From an uncultured Collinsella sp. (GTDB lineage: Bacteria; Actinomycetota; Coriobacteriia; Coriobacteriales; Coriobacteriaceae): a stretch of DNA of 64,000 bases. Where the stretch lies: positions 1-64,000 of the forward strand of contig CAJLPX010000013.1 of the NCBI GenBank assembly GCA_905208635.1. Reading direction: 5' to 3'. The position numbers were made by a program, and so were the translations under genes. Position 1 is the first letter of the stretch. Every line of letters starts with the position of its first letter. Below are positions 16,731 to 26,457 of this stretch, piece by piece. The notes beneath the pieces were generated by a model, which was given only the letters and a program-made list of their open reading frames with translations, was not told where the DNA came from and searched no databases.

Positions 16731-17433
16731 TGCAAAAACGCATCACCATCTTTGATACCGTCCGCGGGTTTACGATGATTTCTATGGCAGGTTTTCACGC
16801 TTGCTATGATCTCGCCTACCTGTACGGCTGGGATATGCCTTGGTTTACCCAGACTGTCTTTCAAGACGTCTGGCGCGCCAGCATCAGCTGGGTATTTTTG
16901 TTTATCGCGGGTTGGATGTGCACTCTTTCGCGCAACAATATCAAACGTGCCGCCAAATACGCCTTAGCAGCACTCGTTGTCTGGTTGGCAACAACACTTG
17001 TCTCATTCGACGATTCGGTTAATTTTGGCATCATCTACTGCATGGCCGCATGCACCGGCATCGTGGCGTTGACCGATCCCGTCCTTAAGAAGATAACGGC
17101 GAGATGGGCATGCCCCTATGCCTTGTGTTGTTCGCCCTCACCTGGAGCATCCCCAAAACGATCTACCCTGTCCCCTACCTGGCGTGGCTGGGATTTCCGA
17201 GCCCTGGGTTTGTCTCAGGTGATTACTACCCCATCATCCCGTTTATCTTTATGTATCTTGCAGGATACTTCGCCGCACACATAGCGAAGAGTATCGATAA
17301 GACCGTCCCTAGCTGGGCCTACGCCAACCCCCTGCCGGCGCTCGCCAGCCTTGGACGTCACGCTCTCCCCTTTTATCTGCTGCATCAGCCCATCATTCTG
17401 GGCATTTTGGAGATCGTCTACTCGGTGCGATAA
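16730..17433 (+). pseudogene. HGSNAT/DUF1624-like membrane acyltransferase gene with a frameshift
   Basis: The first frame (16730 to about 17094) encodes RITIFDTVRGFTMISMAGFHACYDLAY and three or four membrane helices, typical of the heparan-alpha-glucosaminide N-acetyltransferase-like DUF1624 family. Similarity then continues in another frame from about 17095 to 17433 (GMPLCLVLFALTW ... LPFYLLHQPIIL). Adding one base near 17094 would give KKINGEMGMPLC and restore a protein of about 234 residues, a normal length. The local sequence AAGAAGATAACGG is not a slippery heptamer. So this is a one-base deletion, real or from sequencing. Translation starts on the lexA stop (TAATG). The 3' end overlaps the convergent hflX by 16 nt. 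Confidence 0.75.
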
Positions 17434-18707
17434 CGCTCGAGCCGCGGTGCAATACGAGCCGGCAGTTTCGCCACAATGCGAACGCCGTCCTCGAGATATT
17501 CCTCATGCAGAAGGGTTCCCTGCTCATGCACCAGCGTGATGAGAGCGCCCTCACGATACGGGATATCAGCGGAGAGCAACACATCGGTGGCAGCTGCCTC
17601 GCGAGCAATCCGGTCGACGAGATCGTCGAGCCCCTCGCCCGTTTGGGCCGAGAACAGAACGGCCTCCGGATAGCGACGACGGAAACTCAATCGATCGACG
17701 CTATCGAGAAGATCGATTTTATTGAATACAATCAGCGTTAAACGCTCTCCGGCGCCGATCTCATCAAGCACGCGGTCGACAGCCTCCAGCTGCCGCTCAT
17801 AGTCCTCGTCAGACGCATCTACGACTTTGAGAATTAGATCGGCACCCAAAACCTCGGACAGCGTCGATTTAAAGGCATCGACCAGACCATGCGGCAGCTT
17901 TTGAATAAAGCCGACGGTATCGGTAATCGTCATGCCGCGACCGCCGGGCAGACGATACGAACGCGTCGTCGGGTCGAGCGTAGCAAACAGCTTGTCCTGC
18001 GAAAGTACCGTAGAGCCGGTCAGACGATTGAGCAACGTCGATTTACCGGCATTGGTATAACCGGCTAACGCGACGCGAAACGCCGGGGACTCAATGCGAC
18101 TCTTGGATTGAACATCGCGACGCTGTTCAACCTGCTTGAGCTCACGACGAAGCGCAGCGATCTTATTACGAATGAGGCGACGGTCGACCTCGAGCTGACT
18201 TTCGCCCTGACCAAAACGTGAGCCGATGCCGCCGCGCGTCTGCTCCTTAGCGAGATGGCTCCACATGCCACGCAGGCGAGGCAACAAATATTGAAGCTGT
18301 GCCAGCTGTACCTGCAGGCGTCCCTCACGCGTCTGAGCATGCAGGCCAAAGATATCCAGGATCAGTGCAGTACGATCGATAATCTTTACCGGCTCGCCCA
18401 CGGCTTTCTCCAAATAGGATTGCTGCGAGGGGGTCAGGTCGTCGTCAAAAATAACGACATCGGCATCCATGCGATGCACCAGGCCGCACAGCTCTTCAAC
18501 CTTACCGGAACCGATAAACGATTTAGGATACGGCTTTACCAAACGCTGCGACAAGCGTGCCACGCACTGGGCACCAGCTGTGTGGGCAAGACGCTCCAGC
18601 TCATCAAGCGAGCGATCGAGCGGCCATGCATTGTCGCGCCACTCAACACCAACTAAAATGGCACGCTCGGGCTCGGGTGCCGTGGGAACAAGGGGGAAAC
18701 GGGGCAT
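17418..18707 (-). CDS. hflX: Ribosome-associated GTPase HflX
   Basis: 429 residues. The N-terminal HflX domain (about 15-200) includes SFIGSGKVEEL and the glycine-rich TRGGIGSRFGQGESQLEVDRR; the GTPase domain follows with G1 GYTNAGKSTL (216-225), DTVGFI (G3) and NKID (G4). HflX splits stalled or hibernating 70S ribosomes after stress. Its start overlaps the miaA stop by one base (TAATG), so miaB-miaA-hflX is a coupled operon, as in many bacteria where miaA and hflX are neighbours. Confidence 0.96.
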   Translation of the reverse strand: MPRFPLVPTAPEPERAILVGVEWRDNAWPLDRSLDELERLAHTAGAQCVARLSQRLVKPYPKSFIGSGKVEELCGLVHRMDADVVIFDDDLTPSQQSYLEKAVGEPVKIIDRTALILDIFGLHAQTREGRLQVQLAQLQYLLPRLRGMWSHLAKEQTRGGIGSRFGQGESQLEVDRRLIRNKIAALRRELKQVEQRRDVQSKSRIESPAFRVALAGYTNAGKSTLLNRLTGSTVLSQDKLFATLDPTTRSYRLPGGRGMTITDTVGFIQKLPHGLVDAFKSTLSEVLGADLILKVVDASDEDYERQLEAVDRVLDEIGAGERLTLIVFNKIDLLDSVDRLSFRRRYPEAVLFSAQTGEGLDDLVDRIAREAAATDVLLSADIPYREGALITLVHEQGTLLHEEYLEDGVRIVAKLPARIAPRLERYRTE

Positions 18708-19645
18708 TAGGCAGCCTCAATACGATGCAGGATATCCTCAACGACCTCATCGATCGTACATTCATCCATATCAAACCACACGATACGGTCATCGCGCTTA
18801 AACCACGAAAGCTGACGCTTGGCATAACGACGCGAACGCATCTTAATGAGTTCGCGAGCCTCATCCATGCTCATCACGCCATTGAAAGCATCAATGATCT
18901 CTTTATAGCCAATTGCCTGCATCGACGTCAGGGCATCTCCCAGCCCCTGGGCCATAAGACCGCGGACCTCATCGACAAGACCCTGCTCAAACATCAGATC
19001 GACGCGCTGGTTAATGCGCTCGTAGAGCACCTCGCGATTACGCGTCAGACCAAACCAAAGGGCATGATAATGCTCGTGCGGAACACTAAACTGCGACTTT
19101 TGCTGCGCATAGGAGACGCCATCATCATGCATCTCGAGCGCACGAATCACACGGCGCACGTTATGGGGATGAATAACAGCAGCCGATTCTGGATCGCGCT
19201 CGGCAAGCAAGGCATGCAGTTCTTCCTCGCCAATACGCTCGGCAAGCTCCTGATAGCCCGCACGACGATCGTCCTCAAGTTCACCCGAGGGAAAGTCCAT
19301 CTCATCGAGGGCGGCCTTGAGATACAGCCCCGTACCTCCACAAAAAACCGGCAGGCAACCCGAACCAAGGAGACGTTCAACATGCGCGCGAGCGTCGGCC
19401 TGATAAAGCGCAGCAGAATATGCCACACCCGGCTCTACAATGTCGACGAGACGCAGCGGCGCCGTGCACTCATCGGGCGCCATCTTTGCGGTACCGATGT
19501 CCATGCCGCGATAGATTTGCATCGCATCGCACGACAGCACTTCGGACGAAAGACGAGCTGCCAAACGGTCGGCAACATCACTCTTACCAACCGCCGTCGG
19601 ACCGACGATCGCAACGGCGGAAAGACCTGCCCCGGGAGAAACCAT
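18707..19645 (-). CDS. miaA: tRNA dimethylallyltransferase
   Basis: 312 residues. The P-loop GPTAVGKS (15-22) and the DAMQIYRGMDIGTAK motif bind the substrate diphosphate. The enzyme adds a dimethylallyl group to N6 of A37 in tRNAs that read codons starting with U; MiaB, encoded just upstream, then thiomethylates the product. Start and stop overlap neighbours by one base each. Length is typical. Confidence 0.96.
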   Translation of the reverse strand: MVSPGAGLSAVAIVGPTAVGKSDVADRLAARLSSEVLSCDAMQIYRGMDIGTAKMAPDECTAPLRLVDIVEPGVAYSAALYQADARAHVERLLGSGCLPVFCGGTGLYLKAALDEMDFPSGELEDDRRAGYQELAERIGEEELHALLAERDPESAAVIHPHNVRRVIRALEMHDDGVSYAQQKSQFSVPHEHYHALWFGLTRNREVLYERINQRVDLMFEQGLVDEVRGLMAQGLGDALTSMQAIGYKEIIDAFNGVMSMDEARELIKMRSRRYAKRQLSWFKRDDRIVWFDMDECTIDEVVEDILHRIEAA

Positions 19646-21021
19646 TAGCGCGGCTCGCCCACAACGGAGCCGGACAAATACCAGGTCTTGGCAACGTCAA
19701 CGTCAACATCAACGATCTTACCAACAAGCTGATCGATGCTGTAACCCTCGGGAATAGGCGCATGCACGGTCTGATTCTTGGGACTCTTGCCCAGCAGGAC
19801 CGCGTCGTTCTTTTTACTCGTTCCCTCAATGAGCGCCGGAACCACAGTATGAAGCTCACCCTGGTTATACTCGTGTGCCGTGGTCTCGATAACCTTAACC
19901 AGACGGTTGAAACGCTCGAGAATAACCTCATGCGGCGTAGGATCGTCAATCTCGGCGGCCGGGGTACCGGCGCGCTTGGAATAGATGAAGGTATAGGCCT
20001 GAGCATAGCGGACCGTCTCGGCAAGTGAGAGCGTCTGCTCAAAGTCTTCTTCAGTCTCACCCGGGAAGCCAACGATAATGTCGGTCGAGAGCGCGATATC
20101 GGGCATGCAGTTGCGAATGCGATCGACAAGGCCCAGATAGTCCTCGCGTGTATAACGGCGATTCATCTCTTTGAGGATCCGCGTCGAACCTGACTGGACG
20201 GCCAAATGCAGCTGCGGCATAACGGCAGGCGTCTCGGCCATGGCGTCGATGGTCTCGGGCAACAGGTCCTTGGGATGCGAAGACGTAAAGAAGATGCGCT
20301 CCACGCCCGTATCGCCCACGGCACGCAGCAGATCGGCAAAACGCGGCTTGCCAAACAGATCGCGACCATATGAGTTAACGTTTTGGCCCAGCAGCGTAAT
20401 CTCACGCACGCCCTGGCGCACCAAACCGGTCACCTCGTCGACAATCTCCTCGAAGGGGCGGCTCTTTTCGCGACCACGCACGTACGGCACGATGCAATAG
20501 GTGCAGAAATTATTGCAGCCCGTCATGATGGGCACCCAGGCGTGATACTGAGTCTCGCGATGCCACGGCATGCTCATGGCATCCGTATCCTCATGCTCAT
20601 TGGTACGGATATGACGCTTGCCATCAAGGAACGCCTCGGCAATGAGCTCGGCCACATGCGCGATGGAATGCGTGCCAAAGATGACATTGACGTTATCGAC
20701 GTTGGTGAGCAGGCCCTCGCCATCGCGCTGCGCGATGCAACCGCCAACGGCAACCACGCGCTTGCCCGAAGGCGAAGGCGGCAGGCTTTTGCAGGAATTG
20801 CACTGACCGTACAGGCGAGTATCGGCGGCCTCGCGCACGCAGCACGTCATGAAGACAACGATATCGGCATGCGCGGGATCGAGCGCCATGAGGCAGCCAT
20901 ACGAATCAAGCAGACCGCTCACACGCTCGGAGTCGTGCTGATTCATCTGGCAGCCAAAGGTGCGGATAAAGTAGGTTTTACCGGCAAGAATATCGCGTAC
21001 GGAACGCTGGTCCATGTGCAT
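19645..21021 (-). CDS. miaB: tRNA-2-methylthio-N6-dimethylallyladenosine synthase
   Basis: 458-residue radical-SAM methylthiotransferase. The N-terminal UPF0004 domain has the auxiliary cluster cysteines Cys24, Cys60 and Cys95; the radical-SAM CxxxCxxC is Cys169, Cys173 and Cys176 (GCNNFCTYC); a C-terminal TRAM domain follows. It converts i6A37 to ms2i6A37 with MiaA's product as substrate. Two nearby ATGs (21021 and 21015) could serve as start. Two further family members, RimO and MtaB, are encoded in this window. Confidence 0.95.
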   Translation of the reverse strand: MHMDQRSVRDILAGKTYFIRTFGCQMNQHDSERVSGLLDSYGCLMALDPAHADIVVFMTCCVREAADTRLYGQCNSCKSLPPSPSGKRVVAVGGCIAQRDGEGLLTNVDNVNVIFGTHSIAHVAELIAEAFLDGKRHIRTNEHEDTDAMSMPWHRETQYHAWVPIMTGCNNFCTYCIVPYVRGREKSRPFEEIVDEVTGLVRQGVREITLLGQNVNSYGRDLFGKPRFADLLRAVGDTGVERIFFTSSHPKDLLPETIDAMAETPAVMPQLHLAVQSGSTRILKEMNRRYTREDYLGLVDRIRNCMPDIALSTDIIVGFPGETEEDFEQTLSLAETVRYAQAYTFIYSKRAGTPAAEIDDPTPHEVILERFNRLVKVIETTAHEYNQGELHTVVPALIEGTSKKNDAVLLGKSPKNQTVHAPIPEGYSIDQLVGKIVDVDVDVAKTWYLSGSVVGEPR

Positions 21022-21060
21022 AAGTCCTAACGATGGGGAGCGAAACGAGGCAAGTAGAAG

Positions 21061-21378
21061 CTATGCCACAGGCTTAACATCATCCATGACGACGTTATCC
21101 ATAGCAGCTCGATTGATCTGGTGAACGTAGATAGAAAGGCGGATGGCCGTGCGCGACTCCCCGTTAATGAGGATGTCGGAGAACACGGGCGCGCAGGAAA
21201 TATCAAAACCGGTTGGAATCAAAAAACCGCGCGCGATAGCAACGGCCTTAATGGCCTGGTTGACGGCACCGGCGCCGACACACTGGATGTTGACGGGTAC
21301 ACCATCCTTGACCATGCCGGCGATGGCGCCGGCAACGGACGCGGGCGATGATTTGCTTGATACCTTCAGGCAATCCAT
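21061..21378 (-). CDS. SpoVS-like (stage V sporulation protein S) Alba-fold protein
   Basis: 105 residues from the ATG at 21378, preceded by GCAGGAG. LKVSSKSSPASVAGAIAG, VGAGAVNQAIKAVAIARGFL and RTAIRLSIYV align with SpoVS from end to end. SpoVS is a small Alba-like nucleic-acid-binding protein needed for spore coat development in Bacillus, but it is widespread in non-sporulating bacteria, and nothing here suggests sporulation. The C-terminus is about 18 residues longer than the Bacillus protein. It lies downstream of rny and a GHKL ATPase gene, echoing Bacillus rny-ymdB-spoVS. Confidence 0.9.
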   Translation of the reverse strand: MDCLKVSSKSSPASVAGAIAGMVKDGVPVNIQCVGAGAVNQAIKAVAIARGFLIPTGFDISCAPVFSDILINGESRTAIRLSIYVHQINRAAMDNVVMDDVKPVA

Positions 21379-21452
21379 GAAGAAACTCCTGCATTTAAAA
21401 GTACGTTTTAACTGCAATAACTGTATCGTACCGAGTGGACTCGGTAAAGGCA

Positions 21453-22538
21453 CTATTCCTCTTTGGCAAGATCAAAGGTCACGGTGATTCGATCACGCGA
21501 AACACGGATCTTTGGGTCGCCGCAAAGGTTGAGATAGTACCGGGCGGCAAGGTCATTAAAGTCGCGTTCCACAGCGCGCGAAAACTGTGCCATGTCATCC
21601 TTGGCAATACGTAGCCCGCGACGATCCTTCGCGAGATCGACAGGAGCCGGCGCATGCGAGGACGAATCACGCTCGCGCAGCAGACGCGCGGTCACACCGC
21701 GAACGGGCTTAATCTGCCCTGCCAAAATGCGATGGGCCGTGCGCTCGGACATCTCAAGACCCAAACCCGAACAAATACGGATAAAGTCCTCGGCATCAGA
21801 AGCAAGGCCTAAACGATCGACAACCGGAAGCTCGCTCTCGTCATCAATGAACAGGAGACGAGACGTATCGAGCCGACTTGACGCTTGGGCATAAAGGGTC
21901 GCGGCAATCTCAGACGGAGAACCAAGATAGACATCGCAACCACGCAACTCCTCGAGCGCAAACTCACAAGCAGCGCGAATAATATTATGTGGACCGCGAG
22001 CGCAGACATAACGTCCGTCCTCATCCTTGACGGCCTGGGGCCAGCTGGACTGATCGGCACGCTCACTGAGGCGGTCGGCCGCAACGCTCACCTTGAAGGC
22101 TGAACCAAGATCGACGCCGGACGTGACCACACGGGCCTCGTCGGTGTTCTGCTTAATCGAAAACAATGCCATGCCACGACCGTGAACGCCCCAACGGTCC
22201 ATCTTCATGCTCTCGAGCTTGGAGGTAACGCGGGCATCAAAGATTCGCTCTTGCATATCCTGCGGAACGCCCGAACCGTTATCCAGAAAGACAAGCGTGC
22301 GGACGCCATCTTCCTTGGTCGTGGCGAGATAGACCTTGTCGGCGCCGGCATCGCGAGCATTACGGAGCATTTCGATGACGATGTCCTCGACATGCTGAAT
22401 GTCGTGCTTAGCCTGGCGCCGCTCGGCCTCCGAAACGCGGAGGCGGACATACCCCTCGCCAAGGTTCTCCTCGACGCGAAGGTTGCCCTCCCCCGACATC
22501 GACGCGATAAATGAGATGAGCTCGTTCGCGTCGCTCAT
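21453..22538 (-). CDS. Uncharacterised GHKL-fold ATPase between rny and spoVS
   Basis: 361 residues. The N-terminal half is a Bergerat-type ATP-binding domain: N motif EMLRNARDAGA (56-66), DNGSG (86-90) and GVHGRGMAL (117-125), as in histidine kinases, MutL, Hsp90 and type II topoisomerases. There is no HisKA helix, no membrane segment and no topoisomerase transducer, so it is none of these. The C-terminal half (about 190-361) is unassigned, and includes a stretch around 255-290 (DAEDFIRICSGLGLEMSERTAHRILAG) that could be helical DNA- or RNA-binding. It starts one base after the rny stop, hence is translationally coupled to it, which hints at a role in RNA turnover or in the cell envelope. 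Confidence 0.8.
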   Translation of the reverse strand: MSDANELISFIASMSGEGNLRVEENLGEGYVRLRVSEAERRQAKHDIQHVEDIVIEMLRNARDAGADKVYLATTKEDGVRTLVFLDNGSGVPQDMQERIFDARVTSKLESMKMDRWGVHGRGMALFSIKQNTDEARVVTSGVDLGSAFKVSVAADRLSERADQSSWPQAVKDEDGRYVCARGPHNIIRAACEFALEELRGCDVYLGSPSEIAATLYAQASSRLDTSRLLFIDDESELPVVDRLGLASDAEDFIRICSGLGLEMSERTAHRILAGQIKPVRGVTARLLRERDSSSHAPAPVDLAKDRRGLRIAKDDMAQFSRAVERDFNDLAARYYLNLCGDPKIRVSRDRITVTFDLAKEE

Positions 22539-22539
22539 G

Positions 22540-24090
22540 TTATTTAGCGATATCGACAGCGCGGCTCTCGCGAATCACGACAACGCGCACCTGACCGGGA
22601 TACTCCATCTCTTCCTCGATCTGATGGGCGATATCGTGAGCCAGAACCGTGGACTGGGCATCGGAAATCTTGTCCGGCTGGACCATGACGTGGACCTCGC
22701 GACCGGCCTGCATGGCATAGGTACGTTCGACGCCGTCATGGGAGTTGGCGATCTCCTCGAGCTTCTCAAGACGCTTGATGTAGTTCTCGGCAGACTCGCG
22801 ACGGGCACCGGGGCGAGAGGCAGAGACAGCATCAGCGGCCTGCACCAGGACATCGAGTACCGTGTTGGGGTCGACATCGGCATGGTGAGCCTCAATAGCG
22901 TGGACGATAACGGGCTTCTCGCCATAACGGCGGGCAAGCTCGGCGCCGATGACGGCATGCGGGCCCTCGACGTCGTGGTCGATTGCCTTGCCCAGGTCAT
23001 GAAGCAGGCCGGCGCGCTTGGCGGTCACAACGTCCAGGCCAAGCTCGGAAGCCATCACGCCGCACAGATCAGAGACCTCGAGGGAATGCTGAAGCACGTT
23101 CTGACCAAACGAGGTACGGTAGCGCAGGGCACCAAGGGTCTTGACGATCTCGGGGTGCAGATCGTGGATGCCGGTATCGAAGGCAGCCTGCTCGCCAGCC
23201 TCGCGCACGCGCTGCTGAACCAGGTCGGCGGCCTTGTGATACATCTCCTCGATACGGGCAGGGTGAATGCGGCCGTCGGCGATGAGGTTCTCGAGGGCGA
23301 CACGGGCGGTCTCACGACGGACCGGGTCGAAGCTCGAAAGAACGACTGTCTCGGGCGTGTCATCGATCACGAGGTTGACGCCGGAAACCTGCTCGAAGGT
23401 CCGGATGTTGCGACCCTCGCGACCGATGATACGGCCCTTGAGGTCATCAGAGGGAATGTGCACGGAGGTAACGGTGACCTCGGCAGTGTGGTCGGCAGCG
23501 CAGCGCTGAATCGCCAGAGACAGAATCTCCTGGGCGGTCTTGTGGCACTCGGCGCGAACCTGCTGCTCGGACTCGCGAATGATCGTGGCGGCCTCGTGGG
23601 TGACCTCGCCGCGAACCTTATCGAGGAGCTCCTTGTGGGCGTCCTCGCGGGTAAGGTCGGCGATACGCTCGAGCTCGGAAGTCTGCTTTGCACAGAGCTC
23701 CTCGAGCTCACGGGAGCGCTTCTCGACCTGACCGGCCTGGCTGGACAGCTGATGCTCGCGCTTGTCGAGAGCGTCGTTGCGGCGATCAAGGGATTCCTCG
23801 CGCTGCATCACGCGGTTCTCGAGCGTACGAATCTCGTTCTTACGCTGCTTGTCCTCGGCCTCGGCGGCCTGCTTGTTCTTGATGATCTCCTCTTTAGCCT
23901 CGAGCAGAGCCTCTTTTTTGAGGGTCTCGGCCTGACGCTTAGCATCACCGATCAGGGACTCAGCCTGTGCGTGTGCCGACTGGATTTTTTCGTCGGCCTC
24001 GTGAAGACTACCCTGCTTGGCGGTGCGCATGTAGGCAATGGCGGCGATGGCACCCAAAACGATGCCAACGAGCGCTGCGATGATAGGCAT
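22540..24090 (-). CDS. rny: Ribonuclease Y
   Basis: 516 residues from the ATG at 24090 (AGGAG 5 nt upstream; a GTG two codons earlier lies too near the Shine-Dalgarno). An N-terminal membrane helix (about 2-22) is followed by a long charged coiled coil to about 195, a KH domain with [13 protein letters not shown] and the HD domain with [12 protein letters not shown]. RNase Y is a membrane-bound endonuclease that initiates mRNA decay. RNase J and PNPase are encoded further along the window, so three decay enzymes lie within 16 kb. Downstream coupling to the GHKL ATPase is noted there. Confidence 0.96.
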   Translation of the reverse strand: MPIIAALVGIVLGAIAAIAYMRTAKQGSLHEADEKIQSAHAQAESLIGDAKRQAETLKKEALLEAKEEIIKNKQAAEAEDKQRKNEIRTLENRVMQREESLDRRNDALDKREHQLSSQAGQVEKRSRELEELCAKQTSELERIADLTREDAHKELLDKVRGEVTHEAATIIRESEQQVRAECHKTAQEILSLAIQRCAADHTAEVTVTSVHIPSDDLKGRIIGREGRNIRTFEQVSGVNLVIDDTPETVVLSSFDPVRRETARVALENLIADGRIHPARIEEMYHKAADLVQQRVREAGEQAAFDTGIHDLHPEIVKTLGALRYRTSFGQNVLQHSLEVSDLCGVMASELGLDVVTAKRAGLLHDLGKAIDHDVEGPHAVIGAELARRYGEKPVIVHAIEAHHADVDPNTVLDVLVQAADAVSASRPGARRESAENYIKRLEKLEEIANSHDGVERTYAMQAGREVHVMVQPDKISDAQSTVLAHDIAHQIEEEMEYPGQVRVVVIRESRAVDIAK

Positions 24091-24347
24091 GCTCACTCCT
24101 TTTTATGGATTCGTTACACAACAAAGCGAACCGTCCTTACGAACGGCTCGCGACATTTGAGTAATATGGGCGCAGCTTATGCGGGTCGGATACAGATAAA
24201 CATATAAACAAACTCATCACAGATGAGCACATATCACAAAGCAAATGACGCTGTTTATCGTACGTTGAACCACAACAACTGTCAAATAAATGCCCCCAAC
24301 ACGGCGGCTAAAACACGGTGAGCGGCAGGGCCACAAAACGCATACGC
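24091..24347 (-). other. recX-rny intergenic region with leader hairpin
   Basis: No gene seen. GCGAACCGT (24126-24134) and ACGGCTCGC (24143-24151) form a 9-bp stem with one A-C mismatch in the rny leader, and CTCATC-ACA-GATGAG lies at 24213-24227. Either could be an RNA structure controlling rny, which often regulates its own message, but there is no direct evidence. The rny promoter probably lies in the AT-rich stretch 24170-24260. Confidence 0.4.
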
Positions 24348-25040
24348 CTAAACCGCACATTCCTCGCGTTCGGCATCGAGACGTGCCTTAACGGCATCGG
24401 CGGCGATATGATACGAGAAGCCCTTGCCCATCAAAAACCGAACCAGTTTTTCGAATCCGCGCGTCTCTGGAACACGCCGCTTGGCGAGCAGGGCTGACGC
24501 ACGCGCCAAATCGTCTTCGACGGCAAAATAATCCTCGGGATAACCGGGAATGTCATCGAGCACGACATGACGGCGCTTGAGCTCGGTCTCGATTTTGCGC
24601 TGTCCCCAACCGCGCCGCTTGCGCTCCTCGATAAAGTACGAGCAAAAGCGGTTCTCGTCTAAAAAGCGATACTCGGTGGCGCGCTCGACGGCGAAATCGA
24701 TCGCGGTCTGGTGAAAGCCGTAGCGAGCCAGCTTGTCACGGACCTCGCCCGTCGCATGGTCGCGGCGCGATAACATCTCGGTCACCATGGTAAGTGCACA
24801 TTTACGCTCGACGAGCTGCACCGCCTCACGAAAGTTGTCCCAATCACAGGGAAGATCGGGGCGGTTTTTGACATACAGGCGCGCGACCCGCACGGGAATC
24901 CAAATGGACCGCTCAAAACCGCCCTCAAGCTCACAATCGATATGTGCGCAAGGCTTTTTGGACGCATACCCGCTCGAGAACGAGGAGGCCGCCTTCTTAT
25001 CGGGAAAGACGACCGTGGCCTCGGTCACCGTATACGACAT
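24348..25040 (-). CDS. recX: Regulatory protein RecX
   Basis: 230 residues with the three-helix repeats typical of RecX: LSRRDHATGEVRDKLARYGF, then VERATEYRFLDENRFCSYFIEERKRRGWGQRKIETELKRR, and a C-terminal repeat ending FLMGKGFSYHIAADAV. RecX binds RecA filaments and limits their extension. It starts 11 nt after the recA stop, so the two are cotranscribed and both fall under the LexA-controlled recA promoter. Confidence 0.9.
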   Translation of the reverse strand: MSYTVTEATVVFPDKKAASSFSSGYASKKPCAHIDCELEGGFERSIWIPVRVARLYVKNRPDLPCDWDNFREAVQLVERKCALTMVTEMLSRRDHATGEVRDKLARYGFHQTAIDFAVERATEYRFLDENRFCSYFIEERKRRGWGQRKIETELKRRHVVLDDIPGYPEDYFAVEDDLARASALLAKRRVPETRGFEKLVRFLMGKGFSYHIAADAVKARLDAEREECAV

Positions 25041-25051
25041 GAGCGTAACCG

Positions 25052-26200
25052 CTACTCGTCGTCATCATCGAGCATGGCGGAACCATCGATGGCGTAAAGC
25101 TCGTCAAACTCCTCAGGCGCAGGCTGATCGGTCAGCTCGACCTCGGATGGAGCATCGTCGTCAAACTCAAGCCCGCAGGCAAGGCGGACCTTATGCTCAA
25201 TCTCGTCGGCGCAATCAGGGTGTTCGCGCAGGAACGCCTTGGCGGCCTCGCGACCGTTGCCGAGCTTGTCCTCGCCATAGGCAAACCAGGAGCCCATCTT
25301 CTTGCAAATGCCGCACTCGACAGCCATGTCCAGAATCGAGCCCTCCTTAGAGATGCCCGTACCGTACATGATGTCGAACTCAGCAGAACGGAACGGAGCT
25401 GCCACCTTGTTCTTAACGACCTTGGCGCGCACGCGGTTACCGATAACTTCATCCTTAAGCTTAATGCTGTCGATGCGGCGAATGTCGATACGCACCGAAG
25501 AGAAGAACTTAAGGGCGCGGCCGCCCGTCGTGGTCTCGGGGTTGCCGAACATGACGCCGATCTTCTCTCGCAGCTGGTTAATGAAGATGCATGTCGTGTT
25601 GGACTTGGACAGCGAGCCGGCGAGCTTGCGGAGCGCCTGACTCATCAGACGAGCTTGCAATCCGACCGTGGTATCGCCGATCTCTCCCTCGATCTCGGCA
25701 CGCGGGGTCAGCGCGGCGACGGAGTCGACGACGATGGCATCGATGGCGCCGGAACGCACGAGCATGTCAACAATCTCGAGCGCCTGCTCACCCGTATCAG
25801 GCTGGGAAATCAGTACCTCGTCGATATCCACGCCAATGCGCGCGGCATACGTGGGATCGAGCGCGTGCTCGGCATCGATAAATGCCACCACGCCACCCAT
25901 TGCCTGGGCTTCGGCCAGGATCTCGAGCGAAAGCGTCGTCTTACCGGAGGACTCAGGACCGTAAATCTCGACGATACGGCCGCGCGGCACACCGCCGATA
26001 CCCAGAGCGGCATCGAGTGCCAGAGCGCCCGTGGGGATGGCCTCAACCTCAAGCTCGGGGCCGCCGTCACCATACCTCATGATGGAACCTTGACCGAACT
26101 TCTTCTCGATCTCGGCCTTGGTGGTGGCGATCATCTCTTCGCGCTCTTTGCCCGTCGTGGGTGCATGGACGGTACGTACGGGACCTGAATTCTTGGCCAT
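25052..26200 (-). CDS. recA: Recombinase RecA
   Basis: 382 residues from the ATG at 26200 (GAGGAGGG 6 nt upstream). Walker [11 protein letters not shown] (81-90), Walker B around VDSVAALTP and the DNA-binding loop 2 region are normal. The C-terminus is strongly acidic, as is typical. RecA catalyses strand exchange and is the coprotease that triggers LexA self-cleavage. Its promoter carries a LexA box, so it is SOS-induced. Confidence 0.98.
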   Translation of the reverse strand: MAKNSGPVRTVHAPTTGKEREEMIATTKAEIEKKFGQGSIMRYGDGGPELEVEAIPTGALALDAALGIGGVPRGRIVEIYGPESSGKTTLSLEILAEAQAMGGVVAFIDAEHALDPTYAARIGVDIDEVLISQPDTGEQALEIVDMLVRSGAIDAIVVDSVAALTPRAEIEGEIGDTTVGLQARLMSQALRKLAGSLSKSNTTCIFINQLREKIGVMFGNPETTTGGRALKFFSSVRIDIRRIDSIKLKDEVIGNRVRAKVVKNKVAAPFRSAEFDIMYGTGISKEGSILDMAVECGICKKMGSWFAYGEDKLGNGREAAKAFLREHPDCADEIEHKVRLACGLEFDDDAPSEVELTDQPAPEEFDELYAIDGSAMLDDDDE

Positions 26201-26230
26201 GAATAGCCCTCCTCTTAACAACCTGCATCG

Positions 26231-26259
26231 ATAATAAACGAACGGCTGTTCGTGGTCAA
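26231..26259 (-). promoter_or_regulatory. recA promoter with LexA box in the spacer
   Basis: On the minus strand TTGACC (26254-26259) and TATTAT (26231-26236) are separated by exactly 17 nt. Fourteen of those 17 bases are a perfect LexA box, CGAACnnnnGTTCG, at 26239-26252. Repressor and polymerase cannot bind together. Confidence 0.9.
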
Positions 26260-26426
26260 CCGTTCAGACCAATCATATGCAGGCAGTCTTTCCAAAACCC
26301 AACCAAACGCCGACCAAACACTGTCCAAATGCTTGACCACATAGGGCCAAATAAAAACAAGGAAGGAGATAATACACCTATGACCAGCACAAAAGCTAAA
26401 TTCGTCAGAGGTCCCTATCTCCACAA

Positions 26427-26450
26427 TTAAGGGGCCCGGAGGCCCCTTAA
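26427..26450 (-). terminator. Hairpin after cinA, upstream of recA
   Basis: A perfect 10-bp stem TTAAGGGGCC/GGCCCCTTAA encloses a 4-nt loop that reads TCCG on the minus strand, a stable UNCG-type tetraloop. It lies just after the cinA stop codon. The T-tract is short (TTAATTGT), so termination may be partial. Confidence 0.7.
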
Positions 26451-26457
26451 AACACGT

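Noticed and set aside
17080..17110. Programmed ribosomal frameshift in the acyltransferase gene
   Set aside because: There is no slippery heptamer and no obvious downstream pseudoknot, so a deletion is simpler.
21061..21378. Evidence of sporulation from the SpoVS-like gene
   Set aside because: SpoVS occurs widely outside spore formers, and no other sporulation-specific gene is present.
22399..24207. Open reading frame of about 600 codons antisense to rny
   Set aside because: Leucine- and glycine-rich mirror of the rny coiled coil; no family resemblance.
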